From the NCBI RefSeq assembly GCF_001984055.1, contig NZ_LYVO01000075.1, forward strand, positions 1 to 37,943: 37,943 nucleotides of DNA, read 5' to 3'. Under the pieces are notes generated by a model. It searched no databases. It was given only the letters and a program-made list of their open reading frames with translations, and was not told the origin of the DNA. Below are positions 22,181 through 31,403 of this stretch, piece by piece. Source of the stretch: Variovorax sp. KK3 (GTDB taxonomy: Bacteria; Pseudomonadota; Gammaproteobacteria; Burkholderiales; Burkholderiaceae_C). How positions within the stretch are numbered: the stretch's first letter is position 1; the number at the start of each line of letters is the position of its first letter. A program made the position numbers and the translations under genes.

Positions 22181-23127
22181 GCGCGACGAAGCTCCTGTTG
22201 CGGCAGCTGCGGCGCGAGGCCGAGGGCATCGTGTCGTACGAGTTCGTCTCCGCCGACGGCGCGCCGCTGCCGCCCTTCACGGCCGGTGCACATATCGACC
22301 TGCAGCTGCCCGAGGGCCTGTCGCGCAGCTACTCGCTGGTCAATGACCCGGCCGAGCGGCACCGCTACGTGGTAGCGGTCGACCACGCGGCCGACAGCCG
22401 CGGCGGCTCGGCATGGATGCACACGGTGCCGCGCCCGGGCCACCGGCTCGACGCCGGCGCGCCGGTCAACGACTTTCCGCTCTACGAGGACGCGCCGTTG
22501 TCGGTCTTCATCGCGGGCGGGATCGGCATCACGCCCTTCATGGCGATGATCGCGCGCCTGAACGCGCTCGGCCGCCGCTGGCAGCTGCACTACGCGGTGC
22601 GCTCACGCGAGCGCGCGGCCTACGTGCAGGAGCTGCACTCGCTCGACAGGACCGGCGATGCCGTGGACCTGCGCTGCACCAGCGAGGACATGGGCCGCCC
22701 CGACATCGCCGCCATCGTGCGCGAGGCACCGCCGGGGTCGCACGTCTATTGCTGCGGGCCCAACGGCATGCTCGATGCCTTCACCGCCGCCTGCAGCAGC
22801 CTGGCGCCGCAGCGCGTGCACCTGGAGCGCTTTTCCGCCAGCCAGGAGGCGGCCACCGCCGGCGGCTACGAGGTGAAGCTCGCGCGCAGCGGCAAGACGC
22901 TGCAGGTCGAGGCCGGCAGGACGCTGCTCGACACGCTGCTCGATGCCGGCGTCGACATCCAGTACTCCTGCTCGCAGGGCATCTGCGGCACCTGCTGCAC
23001 GCCGGTGCTCGAAGGCACGCCCGACCACCGCGACGACTACCTGACGGACGAGGAAAAAGCCGGCAACCGCGCCATGATGGTCTGCTGCTCGGGCAGCCGC
23101 ACGCCGCGCCTGGTGCTGGACATCTGA
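22177..23127 (+). CDS. Oxygenase reductase: FMN / NAD / 2Fe-2S ferredoxin (phthalate dioxygenase reductase type)
   Basis: Passes electrons from NAD(P)H through FMN and a C-terminal plant-type 2Fe-2S cluster to the Rieske oxygenase. The flavin motif is RSYS (50-53), the nucleotide site GGIGITPF (114-121) and YCCGPNGML, and the cluster ligands are CSQGICGTC (Cys265, Cys270, Cys273) with a final cysteine near 303. The order flavin-NAD-ferredoxin and the 316-residue length are those of class IA reductases. It starts at GTG 22177, overlapping the oxygenase stop (GTGA), so the two are co-translated. Confidence 0.93.
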   Translation: MSATKLLLRQLRREAEGIVSYEFVSADGAPLPPFTAGAHIDLQLPEGLSRSYSLVNDPAERHRYVVAVDHAADSRGGSAWMHTVPRPGHRLDAGAPVNDFPLYEDAPLSVFIAGGIGITPFMAMIARLNALGRRWQLHYAVRSRERAAYVQELHSLDRTGDAVDLRCTSEDMGRPDIAAIVREAPPGSHVYCCGPNGMLDAFTAACSSLAPQRVHLERFSASQEAATAGGYEVKLARSGKTLQVEAGRTLLDTLLDAGVDIQYSCSQGICGTCCTPVLEGTPDHRDDYLTDEEKAGNRAMMVCCSGSRTPRLVLDI

Positions 23128-23226
23128 CGGCGCCCTGAGCCGGAGCCGCGCGGGCCGACTGCCCGAAATGGCGCTTCGGAATGGTTAAGATCGCCGCCGT
23201 TCGCCGCCAACCAGGGAAGAAGAAAA

Positions 23227-24294
23227 ATGCAGAAACCGACCTGGCCGGTCCCGCGCATCGCGGGCGCACTGGCCACCATGCTCGTCATCGCCTTCACGGC
23301 CACGGCCTTGCGCCCCGCGCGCAGCCAGGCCGCTGCCGGGCGCCACAAGGTCCAGCGCGACCTCGTCACCGTGTTCGAACACACCACCGACTACGTGGTG
23401 CAGGCCGATTCACGCGGCCGCATCCACTACATGAACCCGGCCCTGCGTCACGCCCAGGGCATCGGCCGCGATGCGCCGATGGACGGCGTCGACGTCACGA
23501 TCTTCAACACGCCCGAAACCAACCGCCTGTTCGTCGACACCATCCTGCCCGCGGCGCGCGACCGGGGCGTCTGGATCGGCGAGACCACGATCTTCGTCGC
23601 AGGCGGCCGCGAGCTGCACGTCGACCAGATGGTCATCGCCCACAAGGGGCCGGACGGCCGCGTCGGCCTGTACTCGTCGATCATGCGCGACATCAGCGAC
23701 CAGATCGCGCTGCGGCACGAGCAGCAGCGCCTGGCCGCCTCGCTGCGTTCGGAAAACGTGCACCTGCTGAAGGTGGCGCAACGTGATCCGCTGACAGGCC
23801 TGCTGAACCGGCTGGGCTTCGAGGTGATGCTCGAAGAGCACCGCGATACCCGTTCGCTGAGCCTGCTGTACATCGACCTCGACCGCTTCAAGCCGGTCAA
23901 CGACACGCACGGCCACGCGGTGGGCGACGAGCTGCTGCAGCACTTCGCGCTGCGGCTGCAGATGCTGGCGCAGCCCTTCGACGCGGTCGCCCGGCTGGGC
24001 GGCGACGAGTTCGCCATCGCGCTCACCGGCGACCGCAGCGCCGGAGACGTCGATGCGATGGCCGACCGCGTGGTGCAGGCCGCGCACGAGCCCTTCGAGC
24101 TGGCCGGCGGCCTGCGCCTGCACATCGGCGCCAGCGTCGGCATCGCGCTGGGCGCCGATGCACCGCCCGGCTGGCCCGCGCTCATCGCGCATGCCGACCG
24201 CATGCTCTACCGGGCCAAGGCGGCCGGCCGCGGCCGCCATGCGCGCGAGATCGAGCGCGAGGCCGAGAACGACGCGCTCAATTCTCCTGCTTGA
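23227..24294 (+). CDS. PAS-GGDEF diguanylate cyclase with degenerate I-site
   Basis: A 355-residue signalling protein expected to make cyclic-di-GMP. One N-terminal hydrophobic segment (residues 10-28), a PAS domain about 45-155 (VFEHTTDYVVQADSRGRIHYMN in part) and a GGDEF domain about 190-340 are seen. The active loop RLGGDEFAIA is intact. The inhibitory I-site (RxxD, five residues before the loop) reads QPFD, so the arginine is missing and product inhibition may be weak. AGGGAAGAAG lies just before the ATG. The last 17 bases overlap the end of the opposite-strand dctD gene. Confidence 0.9.
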   Translation: MQKPTWPVPRIAGALATMLVIAFTATALRPARSQAAAGRHKVQRDLVTVFEHTTDYVVQADSRGRIHYMNPALRHAQGIGRDAPMDGVDVTIFNTPETNRLFVDTILPAARDRGVWIGETTIFVAGGRELHVDQMVIAHKGPDGRVGLYSSIMRDISDQIALRHEQQRLAASLRSENVHLLKVAQRDPLTGLLNRLGFEVMLEEHRDTRSLSLLYIDLDRFKPVNDTHGHAVGDELLQHFALRLQMLAQPFDAVARLGGDEFAIALTGDRSAGDVDAMADRVVQAAHEPFELAGGLRLHIGASVGIALGADAPPGWPALIAHADRMLYRAKAAGRGRHAREIEREAENDALNSPA

Positions 24295-25636
24295 ACTCGC
24301 CGGTCGACAGCTGCAGCCGCTTGAGCTTGTCGTAAAGCGTCTGCTTGGGCAGCCCGAGCGCCTTGGCTGCCGCGGTCACGTCGCCGTGGCAGCGCCGCAG
24401 CTCCTCGGTGATCATGGTCCGCTCGAAGCGCTCGACCTGGGCCGGCAGGCTGGCCGGCAGCTCGCCGCCGCCCGCCGCCGGCAACAGGCGATCGCCCGGC
24501 AGGCTCAGCACGAAACGGTCGGCCACGTTGCGCAGCTCGCGCACATTGCCGGGCCAGGTGTGGGCCATCAGCTCGGCCAGCTGCGCGCCGTCGAGGATGG
24601 GCGCCGCACGCTGGTAGCGGCTGGCGGCCTGCAGCATGAAGTGCTCGAAGAGCAGCGGAATGTCCTCGCGCCGTTCGCGCAGCGGCGGCAGCTCGATGAA
24701 CGCGACGCCGATGCGGTAGTACAGGTCGGCACGGAACTTCTGACGGTCGCTCAGCGCCTTCAGGTCGTCCTTGGCAGCGGCGATCACCCGGCAATCCACC
24801 GGCACCAGCTTGTTGGAGCCCAGCCGCTCGATGGCGCGTTCCTGCAATGCCCGCAGCAGCTTGATCTGCACCGCCATCGGCATGCTCTCGATCTCGTCGA
24901 GAAACAGCGTGCCGGCCTGCGCATGCTCGAACTTGCCGATGCGCACGCGCGTGGCGCCCGTGAAGGCACCGGCTTCGTGGCCGAACAGCTCGCTCTCGGC
25001 CAGCGACTCGGGCAGGCCACCGCAGTTCACCGGCACGTAGTTGGCGCGGCGCCGGTCGCTGTGGTCGTGCAGGCAGCGCGCCACCAGGTCCTTGCCGGTG
25101 CCGGTTTCGCCGTAGATCACCACGTCGGCCGAAGTACCGGCCAGGTTGAGCACCTCGCGCCGCACGCGCTGCATCTGGGCCGAGCGGCCCAGCAGCGCGG
25201 CCTCGATGCCGTGCCAGTTCTCCAGGTGGTCGCGCAGCTCGCGCACCTCGAGCGTCAGCGCGCGCTTCTCGCAGGCACGCCGCACCACGGCCACGAGTTG
25301 CTCCGACGGAAAGGGCTTCTCGATGAAGTCGTAGGCACCCTGCCGCATCGCGTGCACCGCCATCGCGATGTCGCCATGGCCCGTGACCAAAATCACCGGC
25401 AGCTCGGCATCGACCGCGCGGATCTCGCTGAGCCACTGCATGCCGGTCATGCCGGGCAGCTTGACGTCGCACAGCACCACCGCCGGCCCGCCGAAGCGGA
25501 TGCGCGAGCGCGCCTCTTCCACGCTGGCGAAGCCGTCGACCGTGAGGCCTGCCAGCTCCAGCGCCTGGGTGCTGCCCAGCCGAACGTCTTCGTCGTCGTC
25601 GACGAAGACGACGCGAATTTCCTGCTTGTCGCTCAT
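24278..25636 (-). CDS. dctD: Sigma54-dependent response regulator, DctD-like
   Basis: An NtrC-class activator of 452 residues: receiver domain with phosphoacceptor Asp57 and Lys107, AAA+ domain with Walker A GETGTGKD (176-183) and the sigma54-contacting loop GAFTGA (223-228), and a C-terminal Fis-type helix-turn-helix (GDVTAAAKALGLPKQTLYDKLKRL in part). Pairing with a DctB-like kinase and a dctA gene in the same strand run supports a role in C4-dicarboxylate control. The ATG at 25636 overlaps the kinase stop (ATGA). Confidence 0.9.
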   Translation of the reverse strand: MSDKQEIRVVFVDDDEDVRLGSTQALELAGLTVDGFASVEEARSRIRFGGPAVVLCDVKLPGMTGMQWLSEIRAVDAELPVILVTGHGDIAMAVHAMRQGAYDFIEKPFPSEQLVAVVRRACEKRALTLEVRELRDHLENWHGIEAALLGRSAQMQRVRREVLNLAGTSADVVIYGETGTGKDLVARCLHDHSDRRRANYVPVNCGGLPESLAESELFGHEAGAFTGATRVRIGKFEHAQAGTLFLDEIESMPMAVQIKLLRALQERAIERLGSNKLVPVDCRVIAAAKDDLKALSDRQKFRADLYYRIGVAFIELPPLRERREDIPLLFEHFMLQAASRYQRAAPILDGAQLAELMAHTWPGNVRELRNVADRFVLSLPGDRLLPAAGGGELPASLPAQVERFERTMITEELRRCHGDVTAAAKALGLPKQTLYDKLKRLQLSTGEFKQEN

Positions 25637-27471
25637 GAAACGGTTTCCTGTGCAGCCACCATCGGCAGCTCGATCGTGAAGCAGGCGCCCGAGCCGCCGA
25701 TGTTGGCCGCCCGCAGGCTGCCCCCCAGCTCGCGCACGATGTGGGCCGAGATCATCAGGCCCAGGCCCAGCCCGGCGCCGGCCGGCTTGCTGGTGACGAA
25801 GGGGTCGAACAGCCTCGGCAGGATGTCGGCGCGGATGCCGGGGCCGGTGTCGCAGACCTGGATCTGGCAGCGGTGCTCGGCCACCGGATGGGCGCCGGCC
25901 TCGATGCGCAGGCGCCGCAGCGGCGAGCCGGCCATGGCGTCGACGGCATTGCCCATCAGGTTGACCAGCACCTGCTCGAGCCGCGCCTCTTCGGCCCAGG
26001 CGCACAGGCTCTCGGGCTCGACGTGCACCACGAGTTCCACGCCCTTCTCGCGCAGCCGCTCGGACAGCAGCAGCTGTGCATTGCCGATCGACTGCTGCAG
26101 GTCGACCCGCACGCGCGACAGCGTGTTCTTGTACGCGAAGGCCTTGAGCTGGTAGGTCAGCTTGCCCAGGCGGTCCACGAGGTGGCCGATGCGCTGCAGG
26201 TTGCCTTTCACGTCGCCGAGCCGGTCGTGCTCCAGCAGCACGCAGGCGTTGTCGGACAGGGTGCGCAGCGCCCCCAGCGGCTGGTTGAGTTCATGGACCA
26301 TGCCGGCCGACATCTGGCCCAGCGCCGCCATCTTGCCGGCGTGCACCAGCTCGCCCTGCGTGGCGCGCAGGTCGGCCTCGATGGCCTTGCGCGCCTCCAC
26401 TTCCTCGCCCAGCATCGCGACCGCATTGCGCAGCTCGGCCGTGCGCAGCACCACCTTCGATTCCAGGCCGTCGTGCGCGGCCTGCAGCGCGGCGCGGCTG
26501 GCCAGCTTGGCCCGCACCGCGCGCTGGCGCTGCACCAGCACGGTGGCGACCAGCAGCAGCACCATCGCGCCCAGCGCCGCCATCACAGCCAGGTTGCGCG
26601 CGCTGGCACGTACCGGCGCGGTGTCGTCCAAAGCCACCACGCGCCAGCCGGCCGGGTCGAGGGTGCGCGTCATGCCGAGGTACTGCAAGCCGTCGAGCGC
26701 GATCTCGGCGGCAGGCCCGTCCGGGTTCGCCGTCTCGCGCCAGTCCAGCGGCACCAGGGCGGCATCGCCATAGGGCCGGGTGCCGGCGATGTCCGCCATC
26801 GCTTCGGGCCCCAGCGGCGCGAGCGGCCTGAACTTCCAGCCCTCGCGCGAGGACAGGATCACCACGCCGCGCTCGTCGAGCACCAGCACTTCGCCGGGCA
26901 GCTTGCGCCACGCCGATTCGGCAGTCTCCAGGTCGACCTTCACGGCCGCCACGCCGCGCCGCTGCCCTTGGCCGAACAAGGCATAAGACAGGTAGTAGCC
27001 CGCGCGCCGGCTCGTGAAGCCGACACCGTAGAAGCGGCCGCGCCCGCGCGCCAGCGCGTCCTTCACGTAGGGCCGGAACGACAGGTCGGTGCCCACCGGC
27101 GTGCCGGGGTCGTTCCAGTCCGAAGCCGCGAGGCACACGCCCGACGCGTCGATCATGTACAGGTTCGACGCACCGGCCGTGGCGTTGATGCGCTCCATCA
27201 CGCGGTTGGCCTGCTCGCGCAGCTCCGCGTCGTCGGGCTTGTCGAGCAGCGCGAAGACGGTGGGCGTCACCTCCAGCAGCGAGGGCAGGTAGTCGAAGCG
27301 GACCAGGTCCGCCTCCAGGCCGGCGCCCACCATGTCGAGCCGGTGCTGCGTGGCCTCGCGCAGGCGCTCCAGCCCCGAGCGCATGGCCACCGCATGGCCG
27401 GCCAGCGCGGCCGCCCCGATGATCGCCAGCGCCACGAGCCAGCCCAGCGCGCGTCGCACGACTGCTTTCAT
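25633..27471 (-). CDS. dctB: Sensor histidine kinase, DctB-like
   Basis: A membrane sensor of 612 residues: N-terminal span (residues 8-28), a large periplasmic PDC/Cache-like domain, a second span (LAVMAALGAMVLLLVATVLV), a coiled-coil linker, the phosphoacceptor block GMVHELNQPLGALRTLSDN, and an ATPase domain with NLMGNAVDAM (N box), VCDTGPGI (G1) and AGAGLGLGL (G2). HELNQPL is typical of the DctB/NtrB-like HisKA class. The ATG at 27471 is chosen over one at 27603 because AGGAG lies six bases upstream and the first span follows at once. Expected to sense external C4-dicarboxylates. Confidence 0.88.
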   Translation of the reverse strand: MKAVVRRALGWLVALAIIGAAALAGHAVAMRSGLERLREATQHRLDMVGAGLEADLVRFDYLPSLLEVTPTVFALLDKPDDAELREQANRVMERINATAGASNLYMIDASGVCLAASDWNDPGTPVGTDLSFRPYVKDALARGRGRFYGVGFTSRRAGYYLSYALFGQGQRRGVAAVKVDLETAESAWRKLPGEVLVLDERGVVILSSREGWKFRPLAPLGPEAMADIAGTRPYGDAALVPLDWRETANPDGPAAEIALDGLQYLGMTRTLDPAGWRVVALDDTAPVRASARNLAVMAALGAMVLLLVATVLVQRQRAVRAKLASRAALQAAHDGLESKVVLRTAELRNAVAMLGEEVEARKAIEADLRATQGELVHAGKMAALGQMSAGMVHELNQPLGALRTLSDNACVLLEHDRLGDVKGNLQRIGHLVDRLGKLTYQLKAFAYKNTLSRVRVDLQQSIGNAQLLLSERLREKGVELVVHVEPESLCAWAEEARLEQVLVNLMGNAVDAMAGSPLRRLRIEAGAHPVAEHRCQIQVCDTGPGIRADILPRLFDPFVTSKPAGAGLGLGLMISAHIVRELGGSLRAANIGGSGACFTIELPMVAAQETVS

Positions 27472-27634
27472 CCCACTCCTCAGCGTCTCCGGCGGCTCCC
27501 GCGGTTCCTCTGGCCCCCTCGGCAGGAACCTGTCGCCGGACGGGGCGATGTTAGGCCCGCCGCCATCGCCCGCCCGCGCGGACAAACGCTCTTGCGCAAA
27601 CATCCTCTTTGATGGCCGCCCTGCCGTGCCTCGG

Positions 27635-28381
27635 CTACTGCATGTGCTGGCCGCCGTTGATGGCGATGTTGGCGCCGGTGACGAAGGCCGCCTCTTCCGA
27701 CGCCAGGTAGATGATGAGCCCCGCCACCTCTTCGGGCTTGCCCAGCCGGCCGACCGGGATGTTGGGCAGGATCTTGGAGTCCAGCACTTCCTTCGGGATG
27801 GCCGTCACCATCTTCGTGCCGATGTAGCCGGGCGAGATGGTGTTGACGGTCACGCCCTTCTTCGCCACTTCGAGCGCCAGTGCCTTGGTGAAGCCGTGCA
27901 CGCCGGCCTTGGCCGCCGAGTAGTTGGTCTGGCCGAAGGCGCCCTTGGAGCCGTTGACCGACGACACGTTGATGACGCGTCCCCAGCCGCGGTCGACCAT
28001 GCCGTCGGCGACCTGCTTGCTCATGTTGAACAGGCTGTCGAGGTTGGTGCGCAGCACCGCGTCCCAGTTGACCTTGTCCATCTTGCGGAAGGTCATGTCG
28101 CGCGTGATGCCGGCGTTGTTGACCAGCACGTCGACCGGCCCGAGCTGCTCCTGCACCTGGGCCACCGCCTGGGCGCACGAATCGATGTCGGCCACGTCGC
28201 AGGGCACGGCCACGATGTCGTAGCCCTCGGCCTTCATCTGCGCCACCCATTCGGCATGCTTGGTGTTACCCGGCGAATAGGTCACGGCCACCTTGTAGCC
28301 GCCGTCCACCATCTTGGTCGAGATGGTCTCCCCCAGGCCGCCCATCCCCCCGGTCACCAGGACCACGCGTGCTTTCGTCAT
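27635..28381 (-). CDS. phbB: Acetoacetyl-CoA reductase PhbB
   Basis: An NADPH-dependent SDR of 248 residues that reduces acetoacetyl-CoA to (R)-3-hydroxybutyryl-CoA. Motifs are TGGMGGLG, NNAGITRDMTFRKM, and the catalytic NVSSVNGSKGAFGQTNYSAAKAG block, all strongly PhaB-like. The ATG at 28381 has AGGAG seven bases upstream; an upstream ATG (28417) is not supported. It follows the thiolase gene by 42 bases. Confidence 0.93.
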   Translation of the reverse strand: MTKARVVLVTGGMGGLGETISTKMVDGGYKVAVTYSPGNTKHAEWVAQMKAEGYDIVAVPCDVADIDSCAQAVAQVQEQLGPVDVLVNNAGITRDMTFRKMDKVNWDAVLRTNLDSLFNMSKQVADGMVDRGWGRVINVSSVNGSKGAFGQTNYSAAKAGVHGFTKALALEVAKKGVTVNTISPGYIGTKMVTAIPKEVLDSKILPNIPVGRLGKPEEVAGLIIYLASEEAAFVTGANIAINGGQHMQ

Positions 28382-28423
28382 GAGTCTTCTCCTTCTTGGT
28401 TGAAAAACGATCGTCAAAAATCT

Positions 28424-29605
28424 TCAAGCGCGCTCGACCGCCAGCGCGATGCCCATGCCGCCGCCGATGCAGAGCGACGCCAGGCCCTTGTTGGCGCCGC
28501 GGCGCTGCATCTCGTGCAGCAGCGTCACCAGGATGCGGCAGCCCGAGGCGCCGATCGGATGCCCGATGGCGATGGCGCCGCCGTTCACGTTGACCTTCGA
28601 GGTGTCCCAGCCCATTTCCTGATGCACCGCGCAGGCCTGGGCCGCGAAGGCTTCGTTGATCTCCAGCAGATCCAGATCCTGCGGGCGCCAGCCGGCGTTC
28701 TTCAGGCACATGCGCGAGGCCGGCGCGGGGCCCATCCCCATCAGCGCGGGGTCCAGCCCGGCCGACGCGTGGGCACGGATCACGGCCAGCGGCTTCAGCC
28801 CGAGCACCGCGGCGCGATCGGCCCGCATCACCAGCACGGCGGCCGCGCCGTCGTTGATGCCCGATGCATTGCCCGCCGTCACGGTGCCCGCCTTGTCGAA
28901 GGCCGGGCGCAGCCCGGCCAGGCCCTCGGCGCTGCTCTTGCGGTTGATGAACTCGTCCTTGTCGAAGACGATCGGGTCGCCCTTCTTCTGCGCGATCGAG
29001 AAAGGCAGGATCTCGTCGGCGAAGCGGCCCGCGTCCTGCGCGGCGGCGGCGTTCTGCTGAGAGGCCAGGGCCAGCGCGTCCTGGGCCTCGCGCGACACGC
29101 CGTACTTCTTGGCCACGTTCTCGGCCGTGATGCCCATGTGGTACTGGTTGTACACGTCCCACAGGCCGTCGACGATCATCGAATCGATCATCTTCCAGTC
29201 GCCCATGCGCTGGCCGTTGCGCGAGTTGGGCAGCACGTGGGGCGCCGCGCTCATGTTCTCCTGCCCACCGGCAATGACGATCTCGGCATCGCCGCACTGC
29301 ACGGCCTGCGCCGCCAGGATGACGGCCTTCAGGCCCGAGCCGCAGACTTTGTTGATGGTGAGCGCCGGCACGTGATGCGGCAGGCCGGCCTTCAGCACGC
29401 TCTGGCGCGCCGGGTTCTGCCCCGCGCCCGCCGTGAGCACTTGGCCCAGGATGACTTCGCTGACCGCATCGCCGGGCACGCCGGCGCGCTCCAGCAGGCC
29501 CTTGATGACATGGGCCCCCAGCTCGGGAGCGGGCGTGGCGGCCAGGCTGCCGCCGAACTTGCCCACCGCGGTGCGGGCGGCGGCGACGATCACAACATCG
29601 GTCAT
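28424..29605 (-). CDS. phbA: Acetyl-CoA acetyltransferase (beta-ketothiolase) PhbA
   Basis: Condenses two acetyl-CoA to acetoacetyl-CoA, the first PHB step. The 393-residue protein has all catalytic elements: Cys88 in INKVCGSGLKAV, the histidine in IGHPIGASG and the second cysteine in LCIGGGMGIA. This contrasts with the cysteine-less thiolase-like protein at 16403. AAGGAG precedes the ATG by 7 bases. It lies between phaC and phbB on one strand. Confidence 0.95.
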   Translation of the reverse strand: MTDVVIVAAARTAVGKFGGSLAATPAPELGAHVIKGLLERAGVPGDAVSEVILGQVLTAGAGQNPARQSVLKAGLPHHVPALTINKVCGSGLKAVILAAQAVQCGDAEIVIAGGQENMSAAPHVLPNSRNGQRMGDWKMIDSMIVDGLWDVYNQYHMGITAENVAKKYGVSREAQDALALASQQNAAAAQDAGRFADEILPFSIAQKKGDPIVFDKDEFINRKSSAEGLAGLRPAFDKAGTVTAGNASGINDGAAAVLVMRADRAAVLGLKPLAVIRAHASAGLDPALMGMGPAPASRMCLKNAGWRPQDLDLLEINEAFAAQACAVHQEMGWDTSKVNVNGGAIAIGHPIGASGCRILVTLLHEMQRRGANKGLASLCIGGGMGIALAVERA

Positions 29606-29676
29606 GGTGACTCCTTCTTTCTCTCTGATGGATGGATGAAATGGGAAACCGGGATCCGGGGGTGCAGGGTGCGGCT

Positions 29677-31389
29677 TCAGGTCGCCTGTTCCCTCACGTA
29701 CCGGCCCGGCGCGGGCTCGATCACGGGGTGCGCACGGCTGCCCGCCTTCTTCGGCGCGGCGACCTGGGCGCCGGCATGCGTGGCCAGCCAGCGCGTCCAT
29801 TCGGGCCACCAGCTGCCGGGCACCGACTCGGCGGCGTCCAGCCAGCGCTGCGGCTCGGGGCCGACCTCGCCCACCCAGTGGTTGCGCTTGCGGGCGGCCG
29901 GCGCGTTGATGACGCCCGCGATGTGGCCGCTGGCGCCGAGCACGAAGCGCACGTCGCCGCCCAGCAGCCGCGTGCTCGCATAGGCCGTTCGCCAGGGCAC
30001 GATGTGGTCGTCGCGCGAGGCATAGATGAACGACGGTACGTCGATGCGGCCGAAGTCCACCGACTCGCCGCACTGCACCGTGCCGCCGGGCACGCGCAGG
30101 CGGTTCTCGAGGTAGCAATTGCGCAGGTACCAGCAGAACATCGGCCCGGGCAGGTTGGCGTCGTCGCTGTTCCAGAACAGCAGGTCGAAGGCCGGCGGCG
30201 CCTTGCCCTTGAGGTAGCCGTTGACCACGTAGGGCCAGATCAGGTCGTTGGCGCGCAGCGAGGCGAACACCTGCGCCAGCTCGCGCCCGTGCAGCACACC
30301 ACCGCCGCCGATGGCGGCCTCGCGCAGCGCGAGCATCGGCTCGTTGACCAGCATGCCGATCTCGCCCGGGTCGTGGAAGTCGAGCATGGTCGTCAGCAGC
30401 GTCAGGCTGGCCGCCTTCTGCTCGCCGCGCGCGGCCAGCACCGCGAGCGCACAGGCCAGCAGCGTGCCGCCGACGCAGAAGCCCAGGGCATCGATGCGCT
30501 CGGCGTCCGCGATCTCGCGCGCCACGTCGATGGCGGCGATCACGCCCTCCTCGACGTAGTCGTCCCAGCCCAGGTGGCCCTGCGCCTGCGACACGTTGCG
30601 CCACGAGACCAGGAACACCGTGTGCCCCTGCGACACCGCATGCGCCACCAGCGAGTTGGCCGGCTGCAGGTCGAGGATGTAGAACTTGTTGATGCAGGGC
30701 GGCACGATCAGCAGCGGCCGCTCGAACACCTTGGCCGTGCTCGGCGCGTACTGGATGAGCTGCATCAGCTCGTTCTCGAACACCACGCTGCCCGGCGATG
30801 TGGCGACGTTGCGGCCGACCTCGAAGGCCGTCTCGTCGGTCATCGAGATGCGGCCGCGCGCCAGGTCCTGCAGGAACAGGCGCATGCCTTCCACCAGGCT
30901 GGCGCCGCCGGAGTCGACCGCCGCGCGCATCGCTTCGGGGTTGGTCGCCAGGCAGTTGGCGGGGCTCAGCGCGTCGAGCACCTGCCGCAGCGCGAAGTGC
31001 CACTGGGCCTTTTGCTGCGCATCGGCCGGCGCCTCGTCGATGGCGCCGCGCAGCAGCTTCGCATAGCTCTGGTAGTGGCGCACCGCCAGGTCGAAGCGCG
31101 GATCCTCGCGCCAGGCCTGGCCGGCGAAGCGGCGGTCGGCGGCATCGGCGGCATCGGCCGGTTCGCCGACGGGCCAGATGGCCGCCACCTGCCGCAGCGT
31201 CTCTTCCTGCCAGGCACTCAGCGTGCGGGCCGCGGCCATCAGCGACAGCGGCACGGGCTCGGCATCGGCACTGGCCGGCGGCGGCTCCGGCGCGGCGCCG
31301 AAGCTGCGCAGCATGGCCTGCTGCGCATCGAACAGGTCGGAAATCCAGCGGCCGAGATCGGGCACGGAAGGGGGAAGGGGCGCACTCAT
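29677..31389 (-). CDS. phaC: Class I poly(3-hydroxyalkanoate) synthase PhaC
   Basis: Polymerises (R)-3-hydroxybutyryl-CoA into PHB granules. The 570-residue length fits class I. The lipase-like box GFCVGG places catalytic Cys305; the aspartate and histidine of the triad are in SRDDHIVPW and GASGHIAGVINAP. VPPCINKFYILDLQPANS and WWPEWTRWL are family blocks. The ATG at 31389 has GAGGAG about ten bases upstream; an in-frame TTG at 31407 is less likely. It starts 14 bases after the ndh stop. Confidence 0.94.
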   Translation of the reverse strand: MSAPLPPSVPDLGRWISDLFDAQQAMLRSFGAAPEPPPASADAEPVPLSLMAAARTLSAWQEETLRQVAAIWPVGEPADAADAADRRFAGQAWREDPRFDLAVRHYQSYAKLLRGAIDEAPADAQQKAQWHFALRQVLDALSPANCLATNPEAMRAAVDSGGASLVEGMRLFLQDLARGRISMTDETAFEVGRNVATSPGSVVFENELMQLIQYAPSTAKVFERPLLIVPPCINKFYILDLQPANSLVAHAVSQGHTVFLVSWRNVSQAQGHLGWDDYVEEGVIAAIDVAREIADAERIDALGFCVGGTLLACALAVLAARGEQKAASLTLLTTMLDFHDPGEIGMLVNEPMLALREAAIGGGGVLHGRELAQVFASLRANDLIWPYVVNGYLKGKAPPAFDLLFWNSDDANLPGPMFCWYLRNCYLENRLRVPGGTVQCGESVDFGRIDVPSFIYASRDDHIVPWRTAYASTRLLGGDVRFVLGASGHIAGVINAPAARKRNHWVGEVGPEPQRWLDAAESVPGSWWPEWTRWLATHAGAQVAAPKKAGSRAHPVIEPAPGRYVREQAT

Positions 31390-31403
31390 GGAAAAGAAAC
31401 TCC

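Noticed and set aside
27592..27599. TTGCGCAA palindrome upstream of dctB as a DctD or promoter element
   Set aside because: Eight bases, single copy, no matching -24/-12 sequence nearby.
29650..29676. GC-rich stretch after the phaC stop as a terminator
   Set aside because: The arms around GGATCC do not pair outside the central six bases.
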